A stretch of DNA of 64,000 bases from Rhodocyclus tenuis (GTDB lineage Bacteria; Pseudomonadota; Gammaproteobacteria; Burkholderiales; Rhodocyclaceae), in NCBI RefSeq assembly GCF_014197755.1, contig NZ_JACIGE010000002.1, positions 124,001 through 188,000 of the forward strand. Direction: 5' to 3'. The position numbers were made by a program, and so were the translations under genes. This document shows, piece after piece, positions 26,629 to 35,661 of this stretch. Every line of letters begins with the position of its first letter. Position 1 is the first letter of the stretch. Below the pieces are notes generated by a model. It searched no databases and was not told where the DNA came from. It worked only from the letters and a program-made list of their open reading frames with translations.

Positions 26629-27549
26629 TTAAGCACAGCGCGCAATAATTACTCTGTTTGCGCGCTTCCTGACTAACCATATCAGCAGGCGCTGACCCAA
26701 TGAATACGTCGCGACCGTCTTAATCAAGCCCCCCAGGGGCGACGGCGACTGGTCAAGCCTCGACAACAACCAGCTTAGCTCCCGTGATTCAAAACCGTCG
26801 AAATGGCCAAGAAATGCCGCATCTACTTCGCGGTCACTGCGGTATCGGGTGCAACGTCTCAAGTAGTCACGCTTACGACCGGCGCAAACCCAGGCCGACA
26901 CTCCATCCTCGACGCACCCGAAGCCACATGCAAAGCACAGGAAAATATAGGCGCGCTGAAGACCGAACATGTCGGGCACGAGATGGGCAAATGGCATGCG
27001 CAAGTGTCCTTCCCACCAAGTGCCCTTAGTTGGGAAAATGCACAGAACCCAACCGCCAGGACGAACTACTCGTGCCAGTTCTGCCAGAACCGTTTCGAGG
27101 CTATCGACGTGCTCAAGAACCTCGTTACTAACCGCCGCGCCGAAATATGACGGGGGAAAAGGGATCCTGTCGCCTTCAAGCTCGAAAATGCGACGCCCTA
27201 ACAAGCTCGTGACCAGCACTGCCCCCTTGCGTTTCCCGCCATCGTAGAAGGAATCTACTCCATAAAAATCGACGCCTCTTGCCATAGCGCCAGCGACCAT
27301 TGCCCCGTCGCCGCAACCGTAGTCCAGTATAGCGCCATGCGACTCGGCCTCAGCCACATCCAGCAGGAATCGGTGATTGAAGTGTAGTTTTGTCATGTTG
27401 TCAGCCGTTGCAATTGCAGCAAACTGCCGCCCCCAAAGCGGAGTTACGCCGGAGTACAAAACACACTTAACGGGTTTACGCACAACCCTCTGAAGGCTCT
27501 CCGAAGCGCGAGGTACAACAGGGAGCAGCATGGGAAGGGCACCACTCAT
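26629..27549 (-). CDS. Class I SAM-dependent methyltransferase
   Basis: The 306-residue protein has motif [18 protein letters not shown], then [19 protein letters not shown], a Methyltransf_11 core. Its ATG overlaps the gmd stop as ATGA, so this start is secure by coupling. Codon and base composition become less GC-rich from here toward lower coordinates than in gmd, which may mark one edge of the variable part of the locus. Substrate unknown. Confidence 0.8.
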   Translation of the reverse strand: MSGALPMLLPVVPRASESLQRVVRKPVKCVLYSGVTPLWGRQFAAIATADNMTKLHFNHRFLLDVAEAESHGAILDYGCGDGAMVAGAMARGVDFYGVDSFYDGGKRKGAVLVTSLLGRRIFELEGDRIPFPPSYFGAAVSNEVLEHVDSLETVLAELARVVRPGGWVLCIFPTKGTWWEGHLRMPFAHLVPDMFGLQRAYIFLCFACGFGCVEDGVSAWVCAGRKRDYLRRCTRYRSDREVDAAFLGHFDGFESRELSWLLSRLDQSPSPLGGLIKTVATYSLGQRLLIWLVRKRANRVIIARCA

Positions 27550-28640
27550 TCAAAACGGTTGAAGGCGGCGAAGCCGTTCTTCTTGACCAGTTCGTCACGC
27601 TCGGCGCTCTTGATGTCCTCACGCACCATCTCTGCGACGAGTTCTTCGAAACTGGTTTTCGGCGCCCAACCGAGCTTGACTTTAGCCTTGGAAGGGTCGC
27701 CGAGCAGCGTTTCGACTTCGGTTGGGCGAAAGTAGCGCGGATCAACCTTGACGACCACCCGGCCGTTCGGGTCGGTACCGATTTCTTCGACGCCCTCTCC
27801 TTGCCAGCTGATTCGAACGCCCAACTCCCCGGCAGCCGCGTTAACGAAGTCGCGCACACTGTGTTGCACCCCCGTGGCGATGACGAAGTCTTCGGGTTTG
27901 TCCTGCTGTAGCATCAGCCACTGCATTTCCACATAGTCTTTGGCGTGGCCCCAGTCGCGCTTGGCGTCCATGTTGCCCAAGAAAAGGCAGTCTTGCAGCC
28001 CTAGCTTGATGCGCGCCAAGGCGCGGGTGATCTTGCGGGTGACGAAGGTTTCTCCGCGGACGGGGCTTTCGTGGTTGAACAGAATACCGTTGCAGGCGTA
28101 GATGCCGTAGGCCTCGCGGTAGTTGACGGTGATCCAGTAGGCGTAAAGCTTGGCTACCGCGTAGGGGCTGCGCGGGTAAAAGGGGGTGGTTTCCTTCTGG
28201 GGGATTTCCTGCACCAAGCCGTAGAGCTCGCTGGTGCTGGCCTGGTAGAAACGAGTTTTCTTCTCCAGACCTAGGATACGGATGGCCTCCAGTATGCGCA
28301 GGGCGCCTAGAGCATCGGAGTTGGCAGTGTATTCGGGCTCCTCGAAGCTCACGGCCACGTGGCTTTGGGCGGCGAGGTTGTAGACCTCGTCGGGCTGGGT
28401 CTGCTGGATGATGCGGATGAGGCTGGAGGAGTCCGTCAGGTCACCGTGGTGCAGAAAGAAGCGCACGCCTTGCTCGTGCCGGTCGCGGTAGAGGTGATCG
28501 ATGCGGTCGGTGTTGAACAGACTGGTGCGGCGCTTGATGCCGTGGACGATGTAGCCCTTGCCCAGCAGGAATTCGGCGAGGTAGGCGCCGTCCTGCCCGG
28601 TGATACCGGTGATGAGGGCGACTTTGGGTTGTTCTGTCAT
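27546..28640 (-). CDS. gmd: GDP-mannose 4,6-dehydratase
   Basis: The 364-residue protein opens with [23 protein letters not shown], has [19 protein letters not shown], and carries the catalytic YxxxK in [15 protein letters not shown], all standard for GMD. It converts GDP-D-mannose to GDP-4-keto-6-deoxy-D-mannose in the cytosol. An AAGGATCAAAG ribosome-binding site precedes the ATG at 28640. A much longer open frame upstream has no family similarity and was rejected. fcl lies 11 bases upstream, completing GDP-L-fucose synthesis. Confidence 0.97.
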   Translation of the reverse strand: MTEQPKVALITGITGQDGAYLAEFLLGKGYIVHGIKRRTSLFNTDRIDHLYRDRHEQGVRFFLHHGDLTDSSSLIRIIQQTQPDEVYNLAAQSHVAVSFEEPEYTANSDALGALRILEAIRILGLEKKTRFYQASTSELYGLVQEIPQKETTPFYPRSPYAVAKLYAYWITVNYREAYGIYACNGILFNHESPVRGETFVTRKITRALARIKLGLQDCLFLGNMDAKRDWGHAKDYVEMQWLMLQQDKPEDFVIATGVQHSVRDFVNAAAGELGVRISWQGEGVEEIGTDPNGRVVVKVDPRYFRPTEVETLLGDPSKAKVKLGWAPKTSFEELVAEMVREDIKSAERDELVKKNGFAAFNRFE

Positions 28641-28651
28641 TCTTTGATCCT

Positions 28652-29635
28652 TCAAGGATGTGCCGCGCAGTTCTGCAGGAAGTCTCTGTAGGCATTTTTC
28701 AGGCCGACCTCCAACCCCATCTGGGCCCGCCAGCCCAGTGCATTGAGGCGGCTGCTGTCCATCAGCTTGCGCGAGGTGCCGTCTGGCTTGCTCGGATCGA
28801 AGGTGATTTCGCCTTCGTAGCCGACCACCTCTGCAACTGAGCGTGCAAGCTCGGCGATCGTGACGTCCTCGCCGTAGCCGACGTTGATGTGGCTCTGCAT
28901 CGGCCGAGTGTGCTGATGGTAAATATCGGCAGGGAGATTCATCACGTGCACGCTGGCGGCAGCCATGTCGTCGACGTAGAGAAACTCTCGCCGCGGAGTG
29001 CCGGTACCCCAGATCGCAACGCTGGGCGCCCGACCCAGCTTGGCTTCGTGGAATCGCCGGATCAGCGCCGGGATGACGTGGCTGTTTTCCGGGTGGTAGT
29101 TGTCGCCAGGACCGTAGAGGTTGGTCGGCATTACGCTGCGGTAGTCGATGCCGTAGCTTTCGCCGTACTGGCGGTTGTAGCTCTCGCACAGTTTGATGCC
29201 GGCTATCTTGGCGATGGCGTACGGTTCGTTGGTGGCTTCAAGCGTTCCGGTGAGCAAGGCCTCTTCGCACATCGGCTGCGCGGCTAGCTTGGGGTAGATG
29301 CAACTGCTGCCGAGGAACAGCAGTTTCCTGACGCCGTTGCGGAAAGCCGCGTCGATGATGTTGGCCTCGATCATCAGGTTTTCGTAGATGAACTGCGCAG
29401 GGTAGGTGTTGTTGGCGTGGATGCCGCCGACTTTGGCAGCAGCCAGATAGACCTGATCTGGCTTTTCTTGGGTGAAGAAGCCGCGAACCGCCGACTGGTC
29501 GGTCAAATCGAGTTCTGCATGCGTGCGCCCAACGATGCGCTCCGCTGGCTGCCCTTGGGCAAGCAAGTGGCGGACGATCGCTGAACCAACCATGCCACGA
29601 TGGCCGGCAACGTAAATCTTGGGGCTTGGGATCAA
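28652..29635 (-). CDS. fcl: GDP-L-fucose synthase
   Basis: The 327-residue extended SDR begins [17 protein letters not shown] and shows [32 protein letters not shown] (YxxxK) and the [14 protein letters not shown] segment of WcaG/Fcl proteins. It epimerises and reduces GDP-4-keto-6-deoxymannose to GDP-L-fucose with NADPH. Its ATG overlaps the stop of the MarR-type regulator gene as ATGA, so regulator, fcl and gmd are one transcript. Confidence 0.96.
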   Translation of the reverse strand: MIPSPKIYVAGHRGMVGSAIVRHLLAQGQPAERIVGRTHAELDLTDQSAVRGFFTQEKPDQVYLAAAKVGGIHANNTYPAQFIYENLMIEANIIDAAFRNGVRKLLFLGSSCIYPKLAAQPMCEEALLTGTLEATNEPYAIAKIAGIKLCESYNRQYGESYGIDYRSVMPTNLYGPGDNYHPENSHVIPALIRRFHEAKLGRAPSVAIWGTGTPRREFLYVDDMAAASVHVMNLPADIYHQHTRPMQSHINVGYGEDVTIAELARSVAEVVGYEGEITFDPSKPDGTSRKLMDSSRLNALGWRAQMGLEVGLKNAYRDFLQNCAAHP

Positions 29636-30084
29636 GGTTTTGCTCCTGTGAGACTGGCAAAACCGGGGACAGCCGCCGCTTTTCCGGATCTTTCAGCAAA
29701 GACCGAGCTCGCGGTCTGTTCTTCGGTGGCTACGCGCGTCGCAGAAGAAACATCCTGCGCATCCAAAGCCACCTGACGACGCAGCAAAGCGATCTCATTG
29801 CCCAAGCTCTCATACTCGGCCTCCTTGCGCGCAAGGTAGGCGCTGGCAAGACGCAGTTTTTCGGCAACGCCCACAGGAGTAAGAAGGTAGAGGTAGCCGA
29901 GTTTGTTGTCGTTGCGGCGGAAGTTGCTCGCCTTGATCAGCCCCTTTTCCGCCAACGCCTTCATCAGATAGTGCGTTTTACCTAGGCTGACACCGAGTTC
30001 GCGCGCCAACTCGCGCAACGACAGCTGCGGCTGTTGCGCGAGACTTTCGAGCACCTTTAAATGGGCGATTTCGTGGGGCGACAC
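29632..30084 (-). CDS. EPS-associated MarR-family transcriptional regulator
   Basis: The 150-residue protein has a winged helix-turn-helix ([24 protein letters not shown], then [25 protein letters not shown] wing), followed by a coiled region [19 protein letters not shown]. This matches the EPS-associated MarR subfamily found beside exopolysaccharide loci. The start is a GTG without a clear ribosome-binding site. A perfect 19-base palindrome lies 25 bases upstream and may be its own operator. It is the first gene of the fcl-gmd transcript and probably controls it. Confidence 0.85.
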   Translation of the reverse strand: MSPHEIAHLKVLESLAQQPQLSLRELARELGVSLGKTHYLMKALAEKGLIKASNFRRNDNKLGYLYLLTPVGVAEKLRLASAYLARKEAEYESLGNEIALLRRQVALDAQDVSSATRVATEEQTASSVFAERSGKAAAVPGFASLTGAKP

Positions 30085-30095
30085 GGGGGGAGCTA

Positions 30096-30127
30096 GCGTT
30101 CAGCAGGTGCGTTCAGAAGTTGAACGC
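30096..30127. promoter_or_regulatory. Candidate MarR-type operator upstream of the EPS regulator
   Basis: GCGTTCAGAAGTTGAACGC (30109-30127) is a perfect palindrome with 7-bp arms and a 5-base centre. A further half-site GCGTTCAG lies at 30096-30103, 13 bases away in direct orientation. The site sits 25 bases upstream of the regulator's GTG. The rest of the 185-base gap (30085-30269) shows no clear promoter or terminator. Confidence 0.6.
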
Positions 30128-30269
30128 TGATGGTAACGACATGGCACGCTGCATGCAAGGTGGATTTCTGGCGCAGCAGGCGCTCTGCGCGAGCAACTTA
30201 AGGCCATCAAATCGACACATCTTCGGGCAAGGACTCGCATTCCTTCGCGCCAACAATCGCCAGAATTGT

Positions 30270-30812
30270 TCAGAGGCCTGCCGTCCGCAAGCCCGGCGCC
30301 ACCGCATCCTTCGCCGACAGCGTCGGCGCCCCGGCAAGTGGCCAGTCGATCGCCAGCTCCGGATCGTTCCAGGCGATCGCCCGCTCAAGCTCCGGCGCCC
30401 AGTAGTCGGTCGTCTTGTAGAGGAACTCGGCCGTTTCGGAGATGACCAGAAAGCCATGCGCGAAGCCGGGCGGAATCCACAGCTGACGGCGATTGTCCGC
30501 GGAGAGCACGGCGCCCGCCCAGCGTCCGAAGTTCGGCGAATCGCGGCGGATATCGACGGCCACGTCGAACACCTCGCCGGTGACGACCCGCACCAGCTTG
30601 CCCTGCGCCTTCGGCGGCAACTGGTAGTGCAGCCCGCGCAGGACGCCGCGCGCGCTCTTCGAGTGGTTGTCCTGGACGAAATCGACGGCGGCGCCGACCG
30701 CTTCGGCGAAGGCGCGGCAGTTGAAGCTCTCGTAGAAAAAGCCGCGTGCGTCACCGAACACCTTCGGTTCGATCAACAGCACCTCGGGCAGGGATAGCGG
30801 CGTCGCCTTCAT
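30270..30812 (-). CDS. rfbC: dTDP-4-dehydrorhamnose 3,5-epimerase
   Basis: The 180-residue protein has the RmlC cupin: [25 protein letters not shown] with the catalytic histidine, and FLYKTTDYW with the catalytic tyrosine. It inverts C3 and C5 of dTDP-4-keto-6-deoxyglucose in the dTDP-L-rhamnose pathway. It overlaps rfbA by four bases (ATGA) and is last in the order rfbB-rfbD-rfbA-rfbC on the minus strand. Confidence 0.97.
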   Translation of the reverse strand: MKATPLSLPEVLLIEPKVFGDARGFFYESFNCRAFAEAVGAAVDFVQDNHSKSARGVLRGLHYQLPPKAQGKLVRVVTGEVFDVAVDIRRDSPNFGRWAGAVLSADNRRQLWIPPGFAHGFLVISETAEFLYKTTDYWAPELERAIAWNDPELAIDWPLAGAPTLSAKDAVAPGLRTAGL

Positions 30813-31705
30813 CCGAACACCTTTTCCTGCAACAGGCCGAGCAGGTAGCGCCCGTAGCCCGACTTCGCCAGCGGCTGCGCCAGCGCGGTGAGCTGCGCGT
30901 CGTCGATCCAGCCGTGGCGCCAGACGATCTCCTCGGGCGCGGCGACTTTCAGCCCCTGGCGCTTCTCCAGCGTGGCGATGAACTGCGAGGCTTCGAGCAT
31001 CGACTCGTGCGTGCCGGTGTCGAGCCAGGCGTAGCCGCGACCCATGGTTTCGACATTGAGCTTGCCAGCGTCGAGATAACGCCGGTTGAGGTCGGTGATC
31101 TCGAGTTCGCCACGCGCGGACGGAAGGATCGCCTTGGCGTGCGCGACGACGTCGCTGTCGTAGAAATAGAGGCCGGTAACGGCGTAGCGCGACTTCGGCT
31201 GCGCCGGCTTTTCTTCGAGGCTGACCGCCTGCCCGACGGCGTCGAACTCGACGACGCCGTAGCGCTCTGGATCGGTCACCGCGTAGGCAAAGACGGTGGC
31301 GCCAGCTTCGCGCGCGCTGGCGCGCTGCAGCAGCGCGGCGAAGTCATGGCCGTAGAAGATGTTGTCTCCGAGCACCAGCGCCGACGGCGCGCCGGCGAGA
31401 AAGTCCTCACCGATGAGGAAAGCCTGCGCCAGACCGTCGGGCGATGGCTGCACGGCGTACGAGAGCCGGATTCCCCACTGCGCACCGTCGCCGAGCAGCT
31501 GCGCGAAGCGCGGCGTGTCCTGCGGCGTCGAGATGATCAGGATGTCGCGAATCCCCGCCAGCAGCAGCGCCGACAGCGGGTAGTAGATCATCGGCTTGTC
31601 GAAGATCGGCAGCAGCTGCTTCGACACCGCCTGCGTCGCCGGATAGAGGCGGGTGCCGGAGCCACCGGCGAGGATGATGCCTTTGCGGGGAAGTGCGTCG
31701 GTCAC
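30809..31705 (-). CDS. rfbA: Glucose-1-phosphate thymidylyltransferase
   Basis: The 298-residue RmlA has [26 protein letters not shown] at the N-terminus and the usual [12 protein letters not shown] and [10 protein letters not shown] motifs. It makes dTDP-glucose, the first step to dTDP-L-rhamnose. It lies between rfbD (37 bases upstream) and rfbC. Confidence 0.98.
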   Translation of the reverse strand: MTDALPRKGIILAGGSGTRLYPATQAVSKQLLPIFDKPMIYYPLSALLLAGIRDILIISTPQDTPRFAQLLGDGAQWGIRLSYAVQPSPDGLAQAFLIGEDFLAGAPSALVLGDNIFYGHDFAALLQRASAREAGATVFAYAVTDPERYGVVEFDAVGQAVSLEEKPAQPKSRYAVTGLYFYDSDVVAHAKAILPSARGELEITDLNRRYLDAGKLNVETMGRGYAWLDTGTHESMLEASQFIATLEKRQGLKVAAPEEIVWRHGWIDDAQLTALAQPLAKSGYGRYLLGLLQEKVFG

Positions 31706-31742
31706 GTGGGCAAGCTCCGTCGTTCGGTTGCTGCGGCCGGTC

Positions 31743-32660
31743 TCAATAGCCGTTGGCGCGTTTGAGGGCGAGCAGTTGCATCATGCGTTCGAGATACGGC
31801 AGCCAGTCGGGCATCTCGAGCGCGAAATCGCGTTCCAGCCGCGTGCAGTCGAGGCACGAATTGGCCGGGCGGCGCGCCGGCAGCGGATAGTCGGCGGTGG
31901 CGATGGGCGTGACCGTGTCCGCCGCCGGCAGCCCGTCGAAGCCCGGCGTGCGCGCAGCAACGTCGAGGATGGCGCGCGCGAAGCCGCACCAGCTGACCGG
32001 ATCGGCTGCCGCCAGATGGTAGAGCGTGCAGCCGTCGGGCGCGCGTTCGCCGCGGCGCAGCGCGGCAAGCACCAGCCCGGTAACGGTCGAGATCATCGCC
32101 GCCGGCGTCGGCGAACCGATCTGGTCGTCGACGATGCGTAGCGGCCGGCCTTCGCCGGCGAGGCGCAGCACGGTCTTGACGAAGTTCTTGCCGCGCGCGC
32201 CGAACACCCAGCTGGTGCGGAAGATCAGCGCGCGCGCGCCGCTGGCGGCGATGGCGCGCTCGCCGTCGAGCTTGCTGCGGCCATAAACCGAGAGCGGATT
32301 CGGCGTATCGCTCTCGACCCAGGGCGAGGCCTTGCTGCCGTCGAAGACGTAGTCGGTCGAGTAATGCACGAGCAGCGCGCCGAGCGCGCGCGCCTCGTCG
32401 GCGAGGATTCCCGGCGCCGTCGCGTTGATGCGCTGTGCGAACTCGGGCTCGCGTTCGGCCTGATCGACCGCGGTGTAAGCGGCGGCGTTGACGATGATCG
32501 CCGGGCGCAACGCGCGTACCGTGCGCAGCAGCGCGTCGGCGTCGGCGAGATCGCATTCGCCGCGGCCGAGCGCCGTTACCCGGCCGAGCGGCGCCAGCGA
32601 GCGCTGCAGCTGCCAGCCGACCTGGCCGTCCTTGCCGAGCAGCAGGATCGGCGTGCTCAC
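31743..32660 (-). CDS. rfbD: dTDP-4-dehydrorhamnose reductase
   Basis: The roughly 305-residue RmlD has [28 protein letters not shown], and YGRSKLDGE with the catalytic YxxxK. It reduces the last keto intermediate to dTDP-L-rhamnose. The GTG at 32660 overlaps the rfbB stop (GTGA) and was preferred over an upstream in-frame ATG that lies inside rfbB. GC content is high, like the core genome. Confidence 0.96.
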   Translation of the reverse strand: MSTPILLLGKDGQVGWQLQRSLAPLGRVTALGRGECDLADADALLRTVRALRPAIIVNAAAYTAVDQAEREPEFAQRINATAPGILADEARALGALLVHYSTDYVFDGSKASPWVESDTPNPLSVYGRSKLDGERAIAASGARALIFRTSWVFGARGKNFVKTVLRLAGEGRPLRIVDDQIGSPTPAAMISTVTGLVLAALRRGERAPDGCTLYHLAAADPVSWCGFARAILDVAARTPGFDGLPAADTVTPIATADYPLPARRPANSCLDCTRLERDFALEMPDWLPYLERMMQLLALKRANGY

Positions 32661-33721
32661 GCGCCGGCTCCGTACTGCCGTTCGGTCCACTCGCGGTAGG
32701 CGCCGCTGGTGACGTTGGCGACCCAGTCGGCGTGTTCGAGGTACCAGCGCACGGTCTTTTCGATGCCGCTACCGAAAGTCTCGGCCGGCTGCCAGCCGAG
32801 TTCGGCGGCGATCTTGTCGGCGTTGATCGCGTAGCGGCGGTCGTGGCCGGGCCGGTCGGTGACGAAGACGATCTGCTGGCGATAGCTGCCGCCCTGCGCG
32901 CGCGGTGCGTGGCGGTCGAGCAGCTCGCAGACGGTGTGCACCACCTGCAGGTTGCTCATCTCGTTGCGCCCGCCGATGTTGTAGGTCTCGCCAACGCGGC
33001 CGGCAGCGAGCACGCGGCGGATCGCCGCGCAGTGGTCGCCCACATACAGCCAGTCGCGCACGTTGCTGCCGTCACCGTAGATCGGCAGCGGCTTGCCGGC
33101 GAGCGCGTTGTGAATCACCAGCGGAATCAGCTTCTCGGGAAACTGCAGCGGACCGTAGTTGTTCGAGCAGTTGGTGGTCAACACCGGCACGCCGAAGGTG
33201 TGGTGCCAGGCGCGGACGAGATGGTCGGAGGCGGCCTTCGACGCCGAGTACGGGCTGTTCGGCTGGTACTGGTTGCTTTCGGCAAAGGGTGCATCGTCGG
33301 CGTCGAGCGAGCCGTACACCTCGTCGGTCGACACGTGCAGGAAGCGGAAGGCGGCGCGCGCACTTTCTTCGAGCGTCGCCAGATACGCGCGCACCGCGTC
33401 GAGCAGGCGCCAGGTGGCGACGATGTTGGTTTCGATGAAGGCGCCGGGGCCGTGGATCGAACGATCGACGTGACTCTCGGCAGCGAAGTTCACCACCGCG
33501 CGCGGCCGGTGCTCGGCGAGCAGGCGCGCGACCAGCGCAGCATCGCCGATGTCGCCGCGTATGAAGACATGACGCGCGTCGCCCGCAAGCGCGCGCAGGT
33601 TGTCGAGGTTGCCGGCGTAGGTGAGCTTGTCGAGGTTCAGCACCGGCTCGTCGCTCTGCGCCAGCCAGTCGATGACGAAATTGGCGCCGATAAAACCGGC
33701 ACCGCCGGTGACGAGGATCAT
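32657..33721 (-). CDS. rfbB: dTDP-glucose 4,6-dehydratase
   Basis: The 354-residue RmlB starts MILVTGGAGFIGANFV and has VNFAAESHVDRSI, FLHVSTDEVYGSL, and PYSASKAASDHLVRAW with the catalytic YxxxK. It makes dTDP-4-keto-6-deoxyglucose. It starts 25 bases after the stop of the UDP-sugar epimerase gene and is the first rhamnose gene in the operon. Confidence 0.98.
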   Translation of the reverse strand: MILVTGGAGFIGANFVIDWLAQSDEPVLNLDKLTYAGNLDNLRALAGDARHVFIRGDIGDAALVARLLAEHRPRAVVNFAAESHVDRSIHGPGAFIETNIVATWRLLDAVRAYLATLEESARAAFRFLHVSTDEVYGSLDADDAPFAESNQYQPNSPYSASKAASDHLVRAWHHTFGVPVLTTNCSNNYGPLQFPEKLIPLVIHNALAGKPLPIYGDGSNVRDWLYVGDHCAAIRRVLAAGRVGETYNIGGRNEMSNLQVVHTVCELLDRHAPRAQGGSYRQQIVFVTDRPGHDRRYAINADKIAAELGWQPAETFGSGIEKTVRWYLEHADWVANVTSGAYREWTERQYGAGA

Positions 33722-33746
33722 GTCGCTTCCCTTTGCCTGCGGTCGT

Positions 33747-34754
33747 TCAGCGCCCGGTGTAGGCGCGATACCAGTCGACGAAACGCCCGATGCCGGTCGC
33801 CAGCGGCGTCTTCGGCGCAAAGCCGACCCAGGCTTCGAGACGGCGCGTATCGGCGTAGGTCGCCGGCACGTCGCCGTCCTGCATCGGCAGGAAGCGCTTG
33901 TCGGCGCTGCGGCCGAGCGCCCGTTCGAGCGTTTCGATGAAATCGAGCAGCGCCACCGGTTCGCTGGCGCCGATGTTGAAGACGCGGTGCGGCACGCGCG
34001 CGGTCGCCGGCGTCGGCCGCAACGGATCGTAGTCGGGATCGGCGGTCGCCGGCTTGTCGAGCACGCGTAGCACGCCCTCGACGATATCGTCGACGTAGGT
34101 GAAATCGCGGCGCATCTGCCCGTGGTTGAAGACGTCGATCGTCTGCCCGGCGAGGATCTTCTCGGTGAAGCTCCAGTACGCCATGTCCGGGCGGCCCCAC
34201 GGGCCATAGACGGTGAAGAAGCGCAGCCCGGTCGCCGGCAGGCCGTAGAGATGGCTGTAGGTGTGCGCCATCAGCTCGTTCGACTTCTTCGTCGCCGCGT
34301 ACAGGCTGACCGGGTGATCGACCGCGTCTTCCTCGGCGAAGGGCATCTTGGCGTTGCCCCCATAGACGCTCGAACTGCTGGCATAGACCAGATGCTCGAC
34401 GCCGTTGTGGCGGCAGCCTTCGAGGATGTTCACGAAACCGAGCAGGTTGGCCTGCGCGTAGGCGAGCGGATTCTTCAGCGAATAGCGCACGCCGGCTTGC
34501 GCGGCGAGATGCGCGACGCGCGCGAAACCGCCCTCGGCAAAGAGACTGTCTACCGCAGCCGTGTCGGCAAGATCGCCGCGCACGCAGCGGAAACCCGGGT
34601 GACCGGCGAGCCGCGCCAGCCGCGCTTCCTTCAACGCAACCGGGTAGTAATCGTTGAGATTGTCAAAGCCGACGACCTCGTCGCCGCGCGCGAGCAGGCG
34701 CTCGCACAGGTGCATGCCGATGAAACCGGCCGCGCCGGTGACCAGAACTTTCAT
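33747..34754 (-). CDS. UDP-glucuronate 4-epimerase-like NAD-dependent epimerase (CapI family)
   Basis: The 335-residue extended SDR opens MKVLVTGAAGFIGMHLCERLL and carries HLAAQAGVRYSLKNPLAYAQANLLGF, SSSSVYGGN, and SLYAATKKSNELMAHTY (YxxxK), the pattern of CapI/UDP-GlcA 4-epimerases. It would supply UDP-galacturonic acid to the polysaccharide or core. An AAGGGA site lies about 10 bases before the chosen ATG, and the start overlaps the upstream GT2 stop as ATGA. Confidence 0.9.
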   Translation of the reverse strand: MKVLVTGAAGFIGMHLCERLLARGDEVVGFDNLNDYYPVALKEARLARLAGHPGFRCVRGDLADTAAVDSLFAEGGFARVAHLAAQAGVRYSLKNPLAYAQANLLGFVNILEGCRHNGVEHLVYASSSSVYGGNAKMPFAEEDAVDHPVSLYAATKKSNELMAHTYSHLYGLPATGLRFFTVYGPWGRPDMAYWSFTEKILAGQTIDVFNHGQMRRDFTYVDDIVEGVLRVLDKPATADPDYDPLRPTPATARVPHRVFNIGASEPVALLDFIETLERALGRSADKRFLPMQDGDVPATYADTRRLEAWVGFAPKTPLATGIGRFVDWYRAYTGR

Positions 34755-35599
34755 GCTCGGGAATCCCTTGATGCTTGGGTGGTGGAGGAGACGGACGAGG
34801 AAGCAGACGCCGCCCGCTGCAATTCGATCATCTTGGCATACTTGGTGAAGCTGTTGAAGCAGCCGATGACGATGTGGATGAAGCCGGGCAAGCCGTCGCG
34901 GTAGCCCCGGCGAACAACGAAGAACTTGAAGAAGCGCAGCAGCGGACTCGCCCACACCTTGCCGGCGCGCGCGCGCTGACCGGCGGCGACGGCGCCTTCG
35001 GCCGCCAGCGTCGTGTAGCGGTTCTGCTTGGCGAGGTAGGCCGCGATGGTCTCCGCCGAGTCGTGCAGCAGGTCGCCGGCGAGCGTGCCGACCGGACCGT
35101 CGGCGACGACCTTCTCGTGCACCGCGTCGTCCGACCAGCGCGCGCGGCGGCGGTCGAACAGGCGCAGGCTCCAGTCCGGATAACCCTCGCCATGGCGCAG
35201 GTAGCGGCCGAGGAAGCGGTTGCAGCGCGCGAAGCGAAAGGCGGCAACGTCACTGTCGGAATCCAGCGCCGCGCTGATCGCCGCGGCGAGCTCAGGCGTG
35301 ACGCGCTCGTCGGCGTCGAGGCAGAGCACCCAGTCGTGCGCCGCCTGCGTCACCGCGAAGTGCTTCTGCGGCCCGAAACCGAGCCAGTCCTGATGCAGCA
35401 CACGCGCACCGCAAGCGGCAGCGAGTTCCTGCGTGCCGTCGCTGCTGCCCGAATCGACGACGAGGATCTCGTCGGCAAACGCCGCGCTCTCAAGACAGGG
35501 CCGCAGCTGCGCCGCGGCGTTGAGCGTGATCAGCACGACCGACAGCGGCTTGTGTGCGAGCGCGCCGCTGGCGACAGAAGGGATGGGAGCAGAAGCCAT
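34751..35599 (-). CDS. GT2 glycosyltransferase, LPS core WaaE/KdtX-like
   Basis: The roughly 282-residue protein has PLSVVLITLNAAAQL, ILVVDSGSSDGTQELA, VLCLDADERVTPEL (DxD), and the SLRLFDRRRARWSDDAVHEKV block of the WaaE/KdtX/LgtF beta-1,4-glucosyltransferase group. It probably adds a sugar to inner-core heptose at the cytosolic membrane face. An in-frame start at 35650 would leave only 11 bases to waaC and cover its -10 element, so 35599 was chosen. This is uncertain, because 35650 has a better ribosome-binding site. Confidence 0.85.
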   Translation of the reverse strand: MASAPIPSVASGALAHKPLSVVLITLNAAAQLRPCLESAAFADEILVVDSGSSDGTQELAAACGARVLHQDWLGFGPQKHFAVTQAAHDWVLCLDADERVTPELAAAISAALDSDSDVAAFRFARCNRFLGRYLRHGEGYPDWSLRLFDRRRARWSDDAVHEKVVADGPVGTLAGDLLHDSAETIAAYLAKQNRYTTLAAEGAVAAGQRARAGKVWASPLLRFFKFFVVRRGYRDGLPGFIHIVIGCFNSFTKYAKMIELQRAASASSSVSSTTQASRDSRA

Positions 35600-35617
35600 G
35601 AGCGGGGCGGCGTCTCT

Positions 35618-35623
35618 TATAAT
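35618..35623 (+). promoter_or_regulatory. Candidate -10 element for waaC
   Basis: TATAAT lies 38 bases before the waaC ATG in the 62-base divergent gap. No good -35 is visible. The gap also contains TAAAAT in the opposite direction, which could serve the GT2 gene. Confidence 0.5.
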
Positions 35624-35661
35624 CGGCGCTTTGCGGCGCAAGCCTGACATTTTACCTGCCG

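Noticed and set aside
28641-29189. A 183-codon N-terminal extension of gmd
   Set aside because: It lies inside fcl in another frame and has no similarity to GMD; the ATG at 28640 with a good ribosome-binding site fits the family.
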